38,535 nucleotides of DNA. Source: CAYVZU01 sp964455935 (GTDB lineage: Bacteria > Fibrobacterota > CAYVZU01). Shown here piece after piece: positions 1 through 7,577 of the stretch; positions within the stretch are counted from its first letter, which is position 1; each line of letters begins with the position of its first letter. A model generated the notes under the pieces. That model ran no database searches and was not told the DNA's origin. It saw nothing but the letters and a program-made list of their open reading frames with translations. A program made the translations under genes and the position numbers. Location: positions 1 through 38,535 of the forward strand of contig CAYVZU010000023.1 of the NCBI GenBank assembly GCA_964455935.1, read 5' to 3'.

Positions 1-70
1 AACCCCTTGACACAACATCTTGGGGCTACCCACACAAAAGTCCGAAGGACCATAAATAAAGGAGTCTCTC

Positions 71-460
71 ATGGATATGGAAGTCGCCCTTGGCCAGGGC
101 ACGCGCGTCAATGCCACCTTCAAAGGGTTCGAGATCAAGACAGACCAGCCCAGTGCGGATGGCGGAGACAATTCGGCGCCATCACCAACGGATCTGTTTC
201 TTGTCTCGATCGGCGCATGCATGGGCTACTACGTTCTGGCCTTTTGCCGGGAGCGGAAAATCGATTACCACGAAATTTCAATCGGTGTGGATTTCGAGCG
301 GCCGGGCAAGATGATCGAGAGAGTGAAGGCGGTCATTCGTCTGCCCGCCGGATTTCCGGAAAAATACAGAAGGGCGGTTGTGGCCTCGGCCGAATCGTGC
401 CTGGTTAAAAAACACCTGGTCCAACCGCCGCAATTCGAAATCAAAGTCGAACAGGGATGA
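71..460 (+). CDS. OsmC/Ohr-family thiol peroxidase-like protein
   Basis: A 129-residue protein of normal OsmC-family length. The two family cysteines are present: C50 in SIGACMGYYV and C110 in SAESCLVKKHL. In OsmC/Ohr proteins this pair reduces organic hydroperoxides in the cytoplasm, though many small OsmC relatives have no proven substrate. The start is fixed by an AAAGGAG Shine-Dalgarno at 58-64, six bases before the ATG. It stands alone, with a decayed transposase downstream. The family assignment is firm; the peroxide role is inferred from the cysteines. Confidence 0.88.
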   Translation: MDMEVALGQGTRVNATFKGFEIKTDQPSADGGDNSAPSPTDLFLVSIGACMGYYVLAFCRERKIDYHEISIGVDFERPGKMIERVKAVIRLPAGFPEKYRRAVVASAESCLVKKHLVQPPQFEIKVEQG

Positions 461-559
461 GGCAACCGCCTCGAGACAGTCCTAAGGGGATCGAGTACCT
501 GTTGACCGATTCCGGAATCAGCGCAAAGACAATGCGCGAACCGACTTGCCGGAGGAACC

Positions 560-895
560 TTTCCGATTGCCGAACTCTACCAGCAATGGGCAGACTGTGA
601 AAACATCTTTGATCCCAAATACCGCAATTGCCGCGGCGAATAGCGACAACCTTTGCCCCATCTCGACTTTCAGAAAGCCTCGTCATATCTATTGGGTGAT
701 ATGCCTGTGTTTTCTTCAAGCCGATCTGGGAAGATCTTACCACTCTTCATCCACGGTTCAACTGCGGAATTTATATAGGTTGATGAACTGAAGAACCAAT
801 GGTGTCTGGCAGGATTTTTCTCGCAACATTCCAATGGAACGAAACTGGCGGCACGGCTGACTTTTTCGAGCTACAATCGTTGGAGTCTTCTTGTC
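560..895 (+). pseudogene. Remnant of a DDE transposase C-terminus, split by an insertion
   Basis: Reading one frame (codons at 566, 569 and so on) gives PIAELYQQWADCENIFD up to 613. The same frame resumes at 785 with ELKNQWCLAGF and continues to AARLTFSSYNRWSLLV at about 895. Joined, these match the C-terminal pattern I know from DDE transposases of the IS4/IS1380 kind: YrdRADcEN-FDELKNQWGWgGF, then aARl-aLfYNWWsLfvrLa. Nothing of the N-terminal catalytic part is visible, and a stop lies upstream in frame at about 503. The remnant is interrupted between 614 and 779. Recognition is from memory of the family. Confidence 0.7.
614..779. mobile_element. Small MITE-like insertion inside the transposase remnant
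   Basis: The segment separates ENIFD from ELKNQW of the transposase, so removing it plus one TTGAT copy restores a continuous homologous reading frame. TTGAT occurs at 609-613 and again at 780-784, which fits a 5-bp target duplication. Near the ends lie imperfect inverted copies: CCGCAATTG at 622-630 and CAACTGCGG at 759-767, matching at 8 of 9 positions when inverted. No credible coding sequence lies inside. The ends are not perfectly symmetrical (8 versus 12 bases from the borders), so it may be a decayed element. Confidence 0.5.
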
Positions 896-903
896 ACTGC
901 CGT

Positions 904-952
904 TCTGCAATCTGAAATCCGTGGTCTGCAGTCAGTCGCCTGTAGCCTGGTT
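904..952. repeat. Degenerate 7-bp periodic repeat, TCTGCAA-type
   Basis: Seven in-phase heptamers run from 904 to 952. Examples are TCTGCAA at 904, TCTGAAA at 911, TCTGCAG at 925 and CCTGTAG at 939. The tract ends five bases before the stop codon of the minus-strand MlaD gene. It is one of several such tracts here, each with its own word. Confidence 0.6.
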
Positions 953-956
953 CCGA

Positions 957-1853
957 TCACCAAAACCCGACTTTGATCCCGCGGGCCTTGATCTGGCGCA
1001 CCAGGGAGTCGGCATTCGTGATGGTGAGCTTTACCTGGTCGACGAAGGAGGTGTCGGCCAGCAGGCGGCCCACGGAGGACTGGTCGCTGTTGACGCGGGC
1101 CAGGATTTCTTGGATATCGGTCGAGATTTTCTCGGCCTTGTTGAGCATGTCCTTGGCCTGGGTGGTGATTCCCTCCACGTTCTCGACCGTCGTGTTGAGG
1201 CGCGCCTTGTTCTGATCCATAAAGCCCCGGACGTCGCTGGAGGTGGCCTGCAGATCCTGAATCGAGCTCTGCAAGGCGCCCTTGTTCTGCTCTACAAGAC
1301 GGCTTAGGGTGCCCATGGTGCTGTCCAAGCGCGTCGTCACCCGGCCAAAGGTGGCCTGAAACTCCTCATTGCCCACGGTGTTGCGGACGATTCCCTGCAA
1401 TTCAGCCATGGTCGTTTGCACCTGGCTCAGCACCTCGCCCAGCATGCCCATGGCCTCGGCAATGCCGCTATCGAAGTTGCCCTGCATGATCTGCCCTTGC
1501 GCCAAAGGTTCGCCCGTGCCCAGCCGGATGCCGATCATGCGCTCGCCCATAAGCCCGATGTTCTGGATCACAATGCGCGAGTCCTGCGTCAGCTGCACTT
1601 CCTTCTCAATCGACATCACGACTTTCACCCGGTGGCCGTCCAGCCGGATATCGGTCACCTTGCCTTTTTTCACTCCGTTGACCTTGACCGGGTCGCCCTT
1701 GGTCAGGGTTCCAACATCGTCGAACATGGCGATCATTTGGTAGGTATTCTCACGAAACTTGGTTTCGCTCAGAAACCGGACACCGCCGATGAGAATTGCA
1801 ATGGAAAGAAGAATCACCAGGCCCACGATGAAATTTGTGCTTCGCTTATGCAT
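957..1853 (-). CDS. MlaD/MCE-family lipid-transfer protein
   Basis: A 298-residue protein with one N-terminal membrane helix (about residues 8-28, NFIVGLVILLSIAILIGGV). A single MCE/MlaD domain follows at about 38-115, with the typical DVGTLTKGDPVKVNGVKKG segment, then a long helical tail (about 130-285). MlaD-type proteins are anchored in the inner membrane and form hexameric rings that pass phospholipids between membranes with an MlaE/MlaF ABC transporter, which is not in this window. The start has an AGGAG site that overlaps the TAG stop of hprK, so translation is probably coupled. It is the third gene of the hpf-hprK-mlaD operon. Confidence 0.88.
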   Translation of the reverse strand: MHKRSTNFIVGLVILLSIAILIGGVRFLSETKFRENTYQMIAMFDDVGTLTKGDPVKVNGVKKGKVTDIRLDGHRVKVVMSIEKEVQLTQDSRIVIQNIGLMGERMIGIRLGTGEPLAQGQIMQGNFDSGIAEAMGMLGEVLSQVQTTMAELQGIVRNTVGNEEFQATFGRVTTRLDSTMGTLSRLVEQNKGALQSSIQDLQATSSDVRGFMDQNKARLNTTVENVEGITTQAKDMLNKAEKISTDIQEILARVNSDQSSVGRLLADTSFVDQVKLTITNADSLVRQIKARGIKVGFW

Positions 1854-1861
1854 ACATTCTC

Positions 1862-2854
1862 CTATTCCACAAAAGGACTATCCGGCCGCCGATCGCCATT
1901 CATTTTCTTCATCGTCGCGATCAATTTTTCATTGAACAGACGGGCCGAATTGATTCCGCTCAGCTTCAGCAGCGCGTTCATGGCCACAACCTCGGAAATC
2001 GCCGTGATGTTTTTGCCGGGGGAGACGGGGATGATGACCTTGGGCAAGGCCACGCCCAGAAGCTCGGTGGTGAGCTCGTCAATGCCGATCCGTTCGTAAT
2101 TGATGTCGGGCGCCCAGTCGATCAGCTCGATCACGATGTCGATCTTTTTCTCTTTGCGGATGGCGCGAATGCCAAACAGGCTCTGCACGTCGATGATCCC
2201 CAATCCGCGGATCTCCATATGGTGTCCCAGCACCTCGCTGCCGGTACCGACCAGGGCTTTTTCCAGCCGGATCACCTGCACGATATCATCCGAGACAAGC
2301 TGATGGCCGCGTTCGACCAGGTCAAGACAGCATTCGCTCTTACCGATTCCCGGCCTGCCGGTATAGAGCATTCCCACGCCATACACGTCGACCAGCGAAG
2401 CGTGCAGTGAAGTGCGAAGGCTGAAATGGCTTTTCAGGTAAAGATGCAAAACATTCATCAGATCCATCGTGGTCATGGATGTGCCAATCACCGGGACATG
2501 TGCTTTGCGGGCGGCCGCAAGCAGTTCGGGATGCGGGACCAGCGACTTGCTGAAGAAAATAGCGGGCAGGGGAAAACTGAAGAAGAGACTGATCGCTTTT
2601 TTTCTTTGGCTGCTTGACAGGGAACTCAGATACCACCACTCGATTTCGCCGATAATCTGAATCCGCTCGTTCGAAAATTTTTCCACGTACCCGGCAAAGG
2701 CCAACCCGGGGCGGTGCAGATCCGGGTCTTTAACTTTGGCGACGGTGCGGCCCTTTGGCGAGAATACGGTTAAATTCCAGGCCAGCTTCTTCTCGTCGAT
2801 GATCGCCTGGATCGCAAGTTCGGTTTTGCGTTCCGGTTCGCGCAAAGGTTTCAA
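1862..2854 (-). CDS. hprK: HPr kinase/phosphorylase
   Basis: A 330-residue protein of normal HprK length. The N-terminal domain (about 10-140) precedes catalytic H151 and the P-loop GRPGIGKS at 166-173, which has P where many family members have S. VSDD follows at 187-190, then the HprK signature EIRGLGIIDVQSLFG. HprK phosphorylates HPr on Ser-46 and reverses this by phosphorolysis. In Gram-negative bacteria it often occurs without sugar permeases and has regulatory roles. The start is TTG at 2854, two bases after the hpf stop; no ATG lies upstream in frame before that stop. No HPr or PTS enzyme is visible nearby. Confidence 0.93.
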   Translation of the reverse strand: MKPLREPERKTELAIQAIIDEKKLAWNLTVFSPKGRTVAKVKDPDLHRPGLAFAGYVEKFSNERIQIIGEIEWWYLSSLSSSQRKKAISLFFSFPLPAIFFSKSLVPHPELLAAARKAHVPVIGTSMTTMDLMNVLHLYLKSHFSLRTSLHASLVDVYGVGMLYTGRPGIGKSECCLDLVERGHQLVSDDIVQVIRLEKALVGTGSEVLGHHMEIRGLGIIDVQSLFGIRAIRKEKKIDIVIELIDWAPDINYERIGIDELTTELLGVALPKVIIPVSPGKNITAISEVVAMNALLKLSGINSARLFNEKLIATMKKMNGDRRPDSPFVE

Positions 2855-2856
2855 TG

Positions 2857-3192
2857 TTACAATTCTTCTTCGGTTTGAACCGCGGGCTGGCTTGCTTCCT
2901 TGCGGTGCTCCCGGATTTTCTCATTCATCTTCTTGAGCTGGCGCTCGATTTTATCCAGCGAATCCTCAAATGCCTTGAGCATGCCGTCGGATTCTGCCTT
3001 GGCCACCAGTTGACGGCCTCGTGCGGAGACGGTGATCTCGGCCAGGAGCCGGCTCTTGCGTTCGGCATCCAGGACCACATGGCAGGCTGTAATGCGTTCG
3101 TAGAATTTCTCAAGACGGTCGATTTCACCCTGTATTCGCTGCTGCAGTTCCTCTCCGGCCTTAAAATGACGTGCGGTGAACTGGATTTTCAT
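2857..3192 (-). CDS. hpf: Ribosome hibernation-promoting factor, short form
   Basis: A 111-residue protein starting MKIQFTARHFKAGEELQQRI, with the HPF/RaiA pattern (EKFYERITACHVVLDAE, then AEITVSARGRQLVAKAES and FEDSLDKIERQLKKM). It lacks the C-terminal dimerisation domain of long HPF. HPF binds the decoding region of the 30S subunit and drives 100S ribosome formation in resting cells. GGGAGGA lies just upstream of the ATG. The order hpf then hprK resembles the rpoN-hpf-ptsN-hprK clusters of proteobacteria, but rpoN and ptsN are absent here. Confidence 0.92.
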   Translation of the reverse strand: MKIQFTARHFKAGEELQQRIQGEIDRLEKFYERITACHVVLDAERKSRLLAEITVSARGRQLVAKAESDGMLKAFEDSLDKIERQLKKMNEKIREHRKEASQPAVQTEEEL

Positions 3193-3303
3193 GATTCCTC
3201 CCGAATTCCGGTTTTTCCTGCGCTGAAGCGCATCTCAAAAAGGCTGTCCGGCGTCGCCCGGCTGCAAATGGCCCATGCCGTTATTGCGCTCCATTGGCAT
3301 ATC

Positions 3304-4230
3304 TCAACCTGATATGCCGGTTTCGCGCGCCGTGCCTGCGCCGTTTTCGCTCGGGCTATGACCTACGCAATCCTTCTTGACATGCGCTGTAATAAGCGCT
3401 TCATGCGCCTTGTATGAACTGCGGGCAAACGGGCCTGCCGCCACAAAACGAAAGCCCATTTCATAGGCTTTTCGCTCGTATTCGGCAAACCTTTCAGGAG
3501 GAATATACTCTACTACATTGACATTTTCCACCGCGGGTTGGAGATACTGGCCCATGACCAGAATGGCCACTCCGGCCCCGGCCAGCGCGCGCAATGCCTC
3601 CTCCACCTCGGCCGCGGTTTCGCCCAGGCCCAGCATGAGGCCGCTCTTGACCAAAAGGCCTCTTGCGGCTGTTTGCTCCAGCAGCCCTACCGAGCGGCCC
3701 CAATCCGCCTCCGGCCGCACCTGGGCGTAGAGGCGCGGAACGGTTTCGATGTTGTGATTGAAGACATCGGGATGAATCTGGGCAAGCAGCTCGGCCGCTT
3801 GGGCCACGCCGCGGAAGTCCGGTGTCAGAATTTCGACGCTCGATTCGGGACAGGCCTTTCGCAGGCAGGCCACGGTCCGTCCAAAATGCTCCAGTCCTCC
3901 ATCGGCAAGATCGTCGCGTGTGACCGAGGTCACGACCACATGGCGCAAATTCAGTTTGGCCGCCGCGCGGGCCAGCGTTTCGGGTTCCTCCGGGTTGGGC
4001 GGCCGCGGCTTGCCTTTGGCCACGGCGCAGAACCGGCACGAGCGCGTACAGGCCTCGCCCAAGATCAGGAAGGTGGCTGTCCCGCAGCCGAAGCATTCGG
4101 CTTTGTTGGGACAGCGCGCGCTGTCACACACGGTATGCAGGTTGCCTTCGCGCAGAAGCCGGTTGACCTGCTCGGACTGTTCGTTCGCATATAGCCGCTT
4201 TCGCAGCCAGGGAGGTTTGGGAAGGGGCAT
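3304..4230 (-). CDS. lipA: Lipoyl synthase
   Basis: A 308-residue radical-SAM enzyme that inserts two sulfurs into protein-bound octanoyl chains to make lipoyl cofactors. The auxiliary cluster motif is complete (C35, C40, C46 in VCDSARCPNKAEC), as is the radical-SAM motif CTRSCRFC (C61, C65, C68). The C-terminal RSSY serine motif is present, as are the family segments VVVTSVTRDDLADGG and PDVFNHNIETV. There is no Shine-Dalgarno before the ATG; the bases just upstream are a 7-bp repeat tract. No lipB or lplA neighbour is visible. Confidence 0.96.
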   Translation of the reverse strand: MPLPKPPWLRKRLYANEQSEQVNRLLREGNLHTVCDSARCPNKAECFGCGTATFLILGEACTRSCRFCAVAKGKPRPPNPEEPETLARAAAKLNLRHVVVTSVTRDDLADGGLEHFGRTVACLRKACPESSVEILTPDFRGVAQAAELLAQIHPDVFNHNIETVPRLYAQVRPEADWGRSVGLLEQTAARGLLVKSGLMLGLGETAAEVEEALRALAGAGVAILVMGQYLQPAVENVNVVEYIPPERFAEYERKAYEMGFRFVAAGPFARSSYKAHEALITAHVKKDCVGHSPSENGAGTARETGISG

Positions 4231-4233
4231 TCA

Positions 4234-4275
4234 ATCAAAATGCAAAAGGCCAAATGCAAAAGGCAAAGCCCAAAA
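4234..4275. repeat. Degenerate 7-bp periodic repeat, TGCAAAA-type
   Basis: Six in-phase heptamers, including TGCAAAA at 4241 and again at 4255, and GGCAAAG at 4262. The tract begins three bases from the lipA start codon (lipA runs on the minus strand), so it occupies the place where a ribosome binding site would lie. Confidence 0.6.
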
Positions 4276-4278
4276 CCA

Positions 4279-4307
4279 TTCACCACAGAGGCGCGGAGGG
4301 CACAGAG
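4279..4307. repeat. CACAGAG-type dispersed repeat
   Basis: The tract contains CACAGAG at both ends, around a related GCGCGGAG word. A decayed inverted counterpart (CTCGGTGTCCTCGGT) lies at about 4378-4392. I recall similar CACAGAG-rich tracts in intergenic regions of many uncultured bacterial genomes. It has no coding potential. Confidence 0.45.
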
Positions 4308-4420
4308 TTGGGATCGAACGAAATAACGGCTGGGGCCGTTACTGGTATTGGCCACGGATTCTGTGAAACAGTTCTTCTCGGTGTCCTCGGTATTAACATT
4401 GAAAAACAGCAGCCGGTAGC

Positions 4421-4533
4421 ATCCCTCCCCCGGCCTGCGGCCACCCCCTCCAAAGGGGGACAAAGGGCGGAGGCCGGAACTCTGGAAATGTCCCCCTCAT
4501 CGAGGGGGTGCCCGAAGGCCGGGGGAGGGGGAT
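4421..4533. repeat. Large imperfect palindrome (REP/BIME-like)
   Basis: The arms 4421-4462 and 4489-4533 are near-perfect inverted copies about 42-45 bases long, around a loop of about 26 bases. Each arm contains its own small hairpin (CCCCCTC against GGGGG). This nested layout resembles paired REP elements. It sits between the end of the diguanylate cyclase gene (4581) and lipA, so it could end transcription or shield the upstream mRNA. The rest of the 4231-4580 spacer holds the two repeats above and no recognisable gene. Confidence 0.6.
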
Positions 4534-4580
4534 TTAGGGAACAAGAAATGCTGCCCATCCTGTAATCCGTCCAATTGCGT

Positions 4581-5963
4581 TCAATTCTGTCGCTTCACCG
4601 CGGCCATTTTCATTGTGCGCCGGGCGGGTTCGCGGACCGGCGGGGCTTCGGCGCGCGCAATCCGGTCCCGGCCCGCTTCCTTGGCCCGATACAGCGCCGC
4701 ATCGGCCGCCTTCATGGCCTCAAAGGGCGAAGGCCAGCCATCGCACAGGGGAGCGACTCCGCCGCTGATCGTGATGCTGATCCGCCGCCGGGCGCTTTCG
4801 ACATAGCTTTCCTTGACCGAACGATTTATGCTCCAGCAGATCTGTTCGGCCCGCTTCAAATCCAGACCGGGAAAGAACACGATCATTTCCTCTCCGCCGT
4901 ACCGGCAGGCGATGCCATGGGGCACGGCTTCCCGCGAAAGCCGCTGGGCCACGTATTGCAGAACGCGGTCTCCGGCCGCATGTCCATACGTGTCGTTGAC
5001 TTTTTTAAAATGATCGATGTCGAACATGGCCACGCAGGAAGGTCTGGAAAAGACGAGTTGTGAACGCTCCTCCAGAATCGCTTCGCAATACTCGCGGTTG
5101 TAAATTTGGGTAAGCGGATCGTAGTAAAGCCGATGGCTCATTCGAAGGAGCCAATTGATCAGGAAAGTGACGAGCAGCACGATCGAGGAGATTAGCAGAC
5201 AAAGCTCTTCCAGCACAAAAGCCCGGTCGGAGGCCATTTCCGACAGCCGGCCTGCCGCGGCTAGCCCGTAGATCCAGGCAAGACCGGCCAACGCACCGCC
5301 CAGATTATACTCGTTTTTCATGCGGCGGGCTGATAGATAAGTCAGAAGCGCGGCAACCAAAAGCGGCAGGATCCAGGCCTGAGCTCCCAGTTGCGCTCCG
5401 GGAAGATTCACCTGCCCAAAAACCCCAAGCAGCAGAATTATCGCCATCAAGCTCTCACCGGCCACAATCGACCAAAGCAGGGCCTTGGCCAGGCGAAATT
5501 TGGTGTAGGAGGGTACCGCAAAGATCAGGGCCAGATTCAGTCCCAGCGCCGCATAAAGAATAATGGAAAAGATCCGGCCTTCCTCTGCCAGGGACGCGAC
5601 CACCGGATTTCCAGTTTGGTTCCAGCGCACCAGAACGTAAACCGAATGCCACAGGAAAATGAGATAGCCCAGAAGAAGAACTTTAAGATTGTGAATGCGC
5701 GGATAAGAAACGTGCGCGACAACGAGAATGGCGCCGGAGAGCAGGAGTATGGCGATGAGACAAAATCCCCGTACAAACGAGGCCAAGGCGCTGTCGGCCA
5801 AAGGTCCCAATATCAAGCCCGAATCAATCGAGAAAAACCCCAGCAACAGGAAAAGGGAAAAATAGATCCAGAAGTACAACGGACCCCACTGGGCTTGATT
5901 CGAGATGGTGAAGATCTGACGTTTTCGTTTGGATTCCGGCTCGACCCAAGCAGTATTTGGCAC
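4581..5963 (-). CDS. Membrane-anchored GGDEF diguanylate cyclase
   Basis: From the GTG at 5963 this is 460 residues: about seven or eight hydrophobic segments (about 28-275), then a GGDEF domain (about 280-440). That domain has FDIDHFKKVNDTYGH and the active-site motif GGEEM at 356-360. Such enzymes make cyclic di-GMP. The product-inhibition site, normally RxxD just before the RYGGEE strand, reads VPHG, so feedback inhibition is probably lost. I chose GTG because GAGGA precedes it at good spacing; the frame stays open to a TTG at 6017 that lacks such a site. The membrane part matches no sensor domain I can name. Confidence 0.88.
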   Translation of the reverse strand: MPNTAWVEPESKRKRQIFTISNQAQWGPLYFWIYFSLFLLLGFFSIDSGLILGPLADSALASFVRGFCLIAILLLSGAILVVAHVSYPRIHNLKVLLLGYLIFLWHSVYVLVRWNQTGNPVVASLAEEGRIFSIILYAALGLNLALIFAVPSYTKFRLAKALLWSIVAGESLMAIILLLGVFGQVNLPGAQLGAQAWILPLLVAALLTYLSARRMKNEYNLGGALAGLAWIYGLAAAGRLSEMASDRAFVLEELCLLISSIVLLVTFLINWLLRMSHRLYYDPLTQIYNREYCEAILEERSQLVFSRPSCVAMFDIDHFKKVNDTYGHAAGDRVLQYVAQRLSREAVPHGIACRYGGEEMIVFFPGLDLKRAEQICWSINRSVKESYVESARRRISITISGGVAPLCDGWPSPFEAMKAADAALYRAKEAGRDRIARAEAPPVREPARRTMKMAAVKRQN

Positions 5964-6082
5964 GAAGTTCCTCGTGAATACGAAAAAAAAGAGCTTTCCC
6001 GACTTTCTCCTCTTCAATATATTCTATCTGCCGGCAGGGCCGGAACAAAATGCGCAACAGCAATTGACATAGGGACGTCAAA

Positions 6083-6796
6083 TTGGGACAGAAGCTATTT
6101 GCGATTCTTTGCCTTGGCCTTCTGGTTTTCTCCTGCGCGCCCCGGCCCATAAGGCCCGCCCGAAGCCCCGAAGATCTTCTTTCGCATCTGCGAATGTGCT
6201 ATGCGCTCAACGGCACGATTCAGGCCGAAGGGGTTGCGAGTTTCCGGAACAAGGCCGAGAGAGGAAGCGTCGATTTTGGGTGTATTGCCGCGGGCGACAG
6301 TCTGTTTCGACTCGACTTGTATTCGCCCTTGGGCGGCACCCTGGCTAGCCTGCGGGTGAATGGAACGCGGTATCGGCTCAAGGCCGGAAGCCGGATTTAT
6401 TTCGGGGATGCGGCAAGCTTGGATACGATCCTTATGATGCACATTGGGATTCCAATTCCGGCCCGGTTTGCGGCGTCGTTGTTCACAGCCCGTCCTCCCA
6501 TTCCGGACCAGGACCCAACTGAATACAAACTTGCCGATGGAACCGTGATTTTCTCCTTTGGCTCCGGCCCGGGCGGCCAGGAGCTGTTCGCGCGAAAGGA
6601 GCTTCCCTCCGAAGCCCGGATTGCGCTTGGGCTTTCGACGCTGGTTGTCCAATGGAGCAAATACCGGGATGAAGTTCCCTTTCGGGCAGAGGTGAAATCG
6701 CCGTCCGGCGAATTGCTTCTCCGGTTTAGGTCTATTGCGGTCGGCCGCGAGCAGGACCCGGATCTGTTCCGGCTTGATGATGGGGGGATACGATGA
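6083..6796 (+). CDS. Outer-membrane lipoprotein, LolB-like
   Basis: A 237-residue protein with a lipoprotein signal peptide (lipobox VFSC, acylated cysteine C18). The region after it (about 40-130, GTIQAEGVASF, SLFRLDLYSPLGGTLASLRVNG) resembles the LolB/LppX-type half-barrel that carries lipids or lipoproteins. True LolB receives lipoproteins from LolA at the outer membrane; here only the fold type is suggested. The start is TTG at 6083 with AGGGA at 6071-6075. Its stop overlaps the start of the diadenylate cyclase gene (ATGA at 6793-6796), so the two are co-translated. Confidence 0.75.
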   Translation: MGQKLFAILCLGLLVFSCAPRPIRPARSPEDLLSHLRMCYALNGTIQAEGVASFRNKAERGSVDFGCIAAGDSLFRLDLYSPLGGTLASLRVNGTRYRLKAGSRIYFGDAASLDTILMMHIGIPIPARFAASLFTARPPIPDQDPTEYKLADGTVIFSFGSGPGGQELFARKELPSEARIALGLSTLVVQWSKYRDEVPFRAEVKSPSGELLLRFRSIAVGREQDPDLFRLDDGGIR

Positions 6797-7380
6797 GTCG
6801 CCGCATTCTCCATAGCCTCCAGGGAATCTGCAATCAGAAGCGTGGTGTCAGTCCGCATGTGCTGCAGGAGGTGTTGACGCTGGCCATCGAAATCGCGCGC
6901 GAAGGCCGGGAGGGTACTCCCATCGGAGCCTTGTTCGTCATTGGGGACGAGGAGAGGGTCCTGGCAAAAACGCAGCCTTTGATTCTGGACCCGCTCTGGT
7001 TTCACCCGGAATCCAGGAAACGGATTGAGGACCCCGATCTCCGCGAAACGGTCAAGGAACTTGCGCAGCTTGACGGCGCCTTCTTGGTTTCGGCTAATGG
7101 CGTTGTGATCTCCGCCTGCCGCTATATCAATGCATCATCGACCGGGGTCCGGCTCACCCTGGGGTTCGGCAGCCGGCACATGGCGGCCGCTTCCATTACG
7201 CATGAAACGAAGGCCGTTGCGGTGGTGGTTTCTCGCAGCCAGGTTGTGCGCGTGTTCGACAACGGCCACCTCGTTGGAGAGATCTTCCCCGAGCAACAGT
7301 ACGGCCGAAAGAGCGCTCGCCGGAAAGGCCGGATTGGCACCCATGAAGGCGAACCCTTCCGGGTTGTGACGGCTGAATAG
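6793..7380 (+). CDS. Stand-alone diadenylate cyclase (DisA_N domain)
   Basis: A 195-residue protein that is almost entirely a DAC domain. The catalytic motifs are D94-G95-A96 (LDGAFLVSANG) and R128-H129-M130-A-A, the latter being RHM in place of the common RHR. These domains make cyclic di-AMP from two ATP. Unlike CdaA there is no membrane helix, and unlike DisA there is no DNA-binding part, so this is a small soluble cyclase. It overlaps the lipoprotein gene by four bases. A 7-bp repeat begins at its stop codon. Confidence 0.88.
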   Translation: MSRRILHSLQGICNQKRGVSPHVLQEVLTLAIEIAREGREGTPIGALFVIGDEERVLAKTQPLILDPLWFHPESRKRIEDPDLRETVKELAQLDGAFLVSANGVVISACRYINASSTGVRLTLGFGSRHMAAASITHETKAVAVVVSRSQVVRVFDNGHLVGEIFPEQQYGRKSARRKGRIGTHEGEPFRVVTAE

Positions 7381-7412
7381 TGGTGAGTTGCGAGTTGTGA
7401 GACGGGAGACAA
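7378..7412. repeat. Degenerate 7-bp periodic repeat, GAGTTGC-type
   Basis: In-phase heptamers GAGTTGC (7385), GAGTTGT (7392), GAGACGG (7399) and GAGACAA (7406). The phase also includes the TAG stop codon of the cyclase gene at 7378. An inverted partner tract lies at 7500-7540. Confidence 0.6.
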
Positions 7413-7499
7413 TAAAAAAATTCAGAAATAGAGTAAACCCGCGGATCCTTCGAATTGGGGTCCTCTTCATTCATGCCTGGCTTTACTTCTTTGTCTTCT

Positions 7500-7540
7500 G
7501 ACTCGCCACTCCGACTCACAACTCCCGACTCCCGACTCCT
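7500..7540. repeat. Degenerate 7-bp periodic repeat, GACTCCC-type
   Basis: Heptamers GACTCAC (7513), AACTCCC (7520), GACTCCC (7527) and GACTCCT (7534) are in phase, preceded by GACTCGC at 7500. The word is the inverse of the GAGTTGT-like tract at 7378-7412, so the two could pair across about 90 bases. It lies between the DAC gene and aroF. Confidence 0.6.
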
Positions 7541-7577
7541 TTGCTATTCCATTTCACCTCTTGTATTTTCTTCTGCT

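Noticed and set aside
7..12. A perfect TTGACA upstream of the OsmC-like gene
   Set aside because: No -10-like hexamer lies 16-18 bases downstream, so it is not supported as a promoter.
510..521. A 12-bp palindrome, GATTCCGGAATC
   Set aside because: It has no loop, no T-run and no second copy; isolated 12-bp palindromes arise by chance.
3237..3261. A possible lipA terminator on the minus strand: CCGG with CCGG, then TTTTT
   Set aside because: The stem is only four base pairs and separated from the T-run by several bases.
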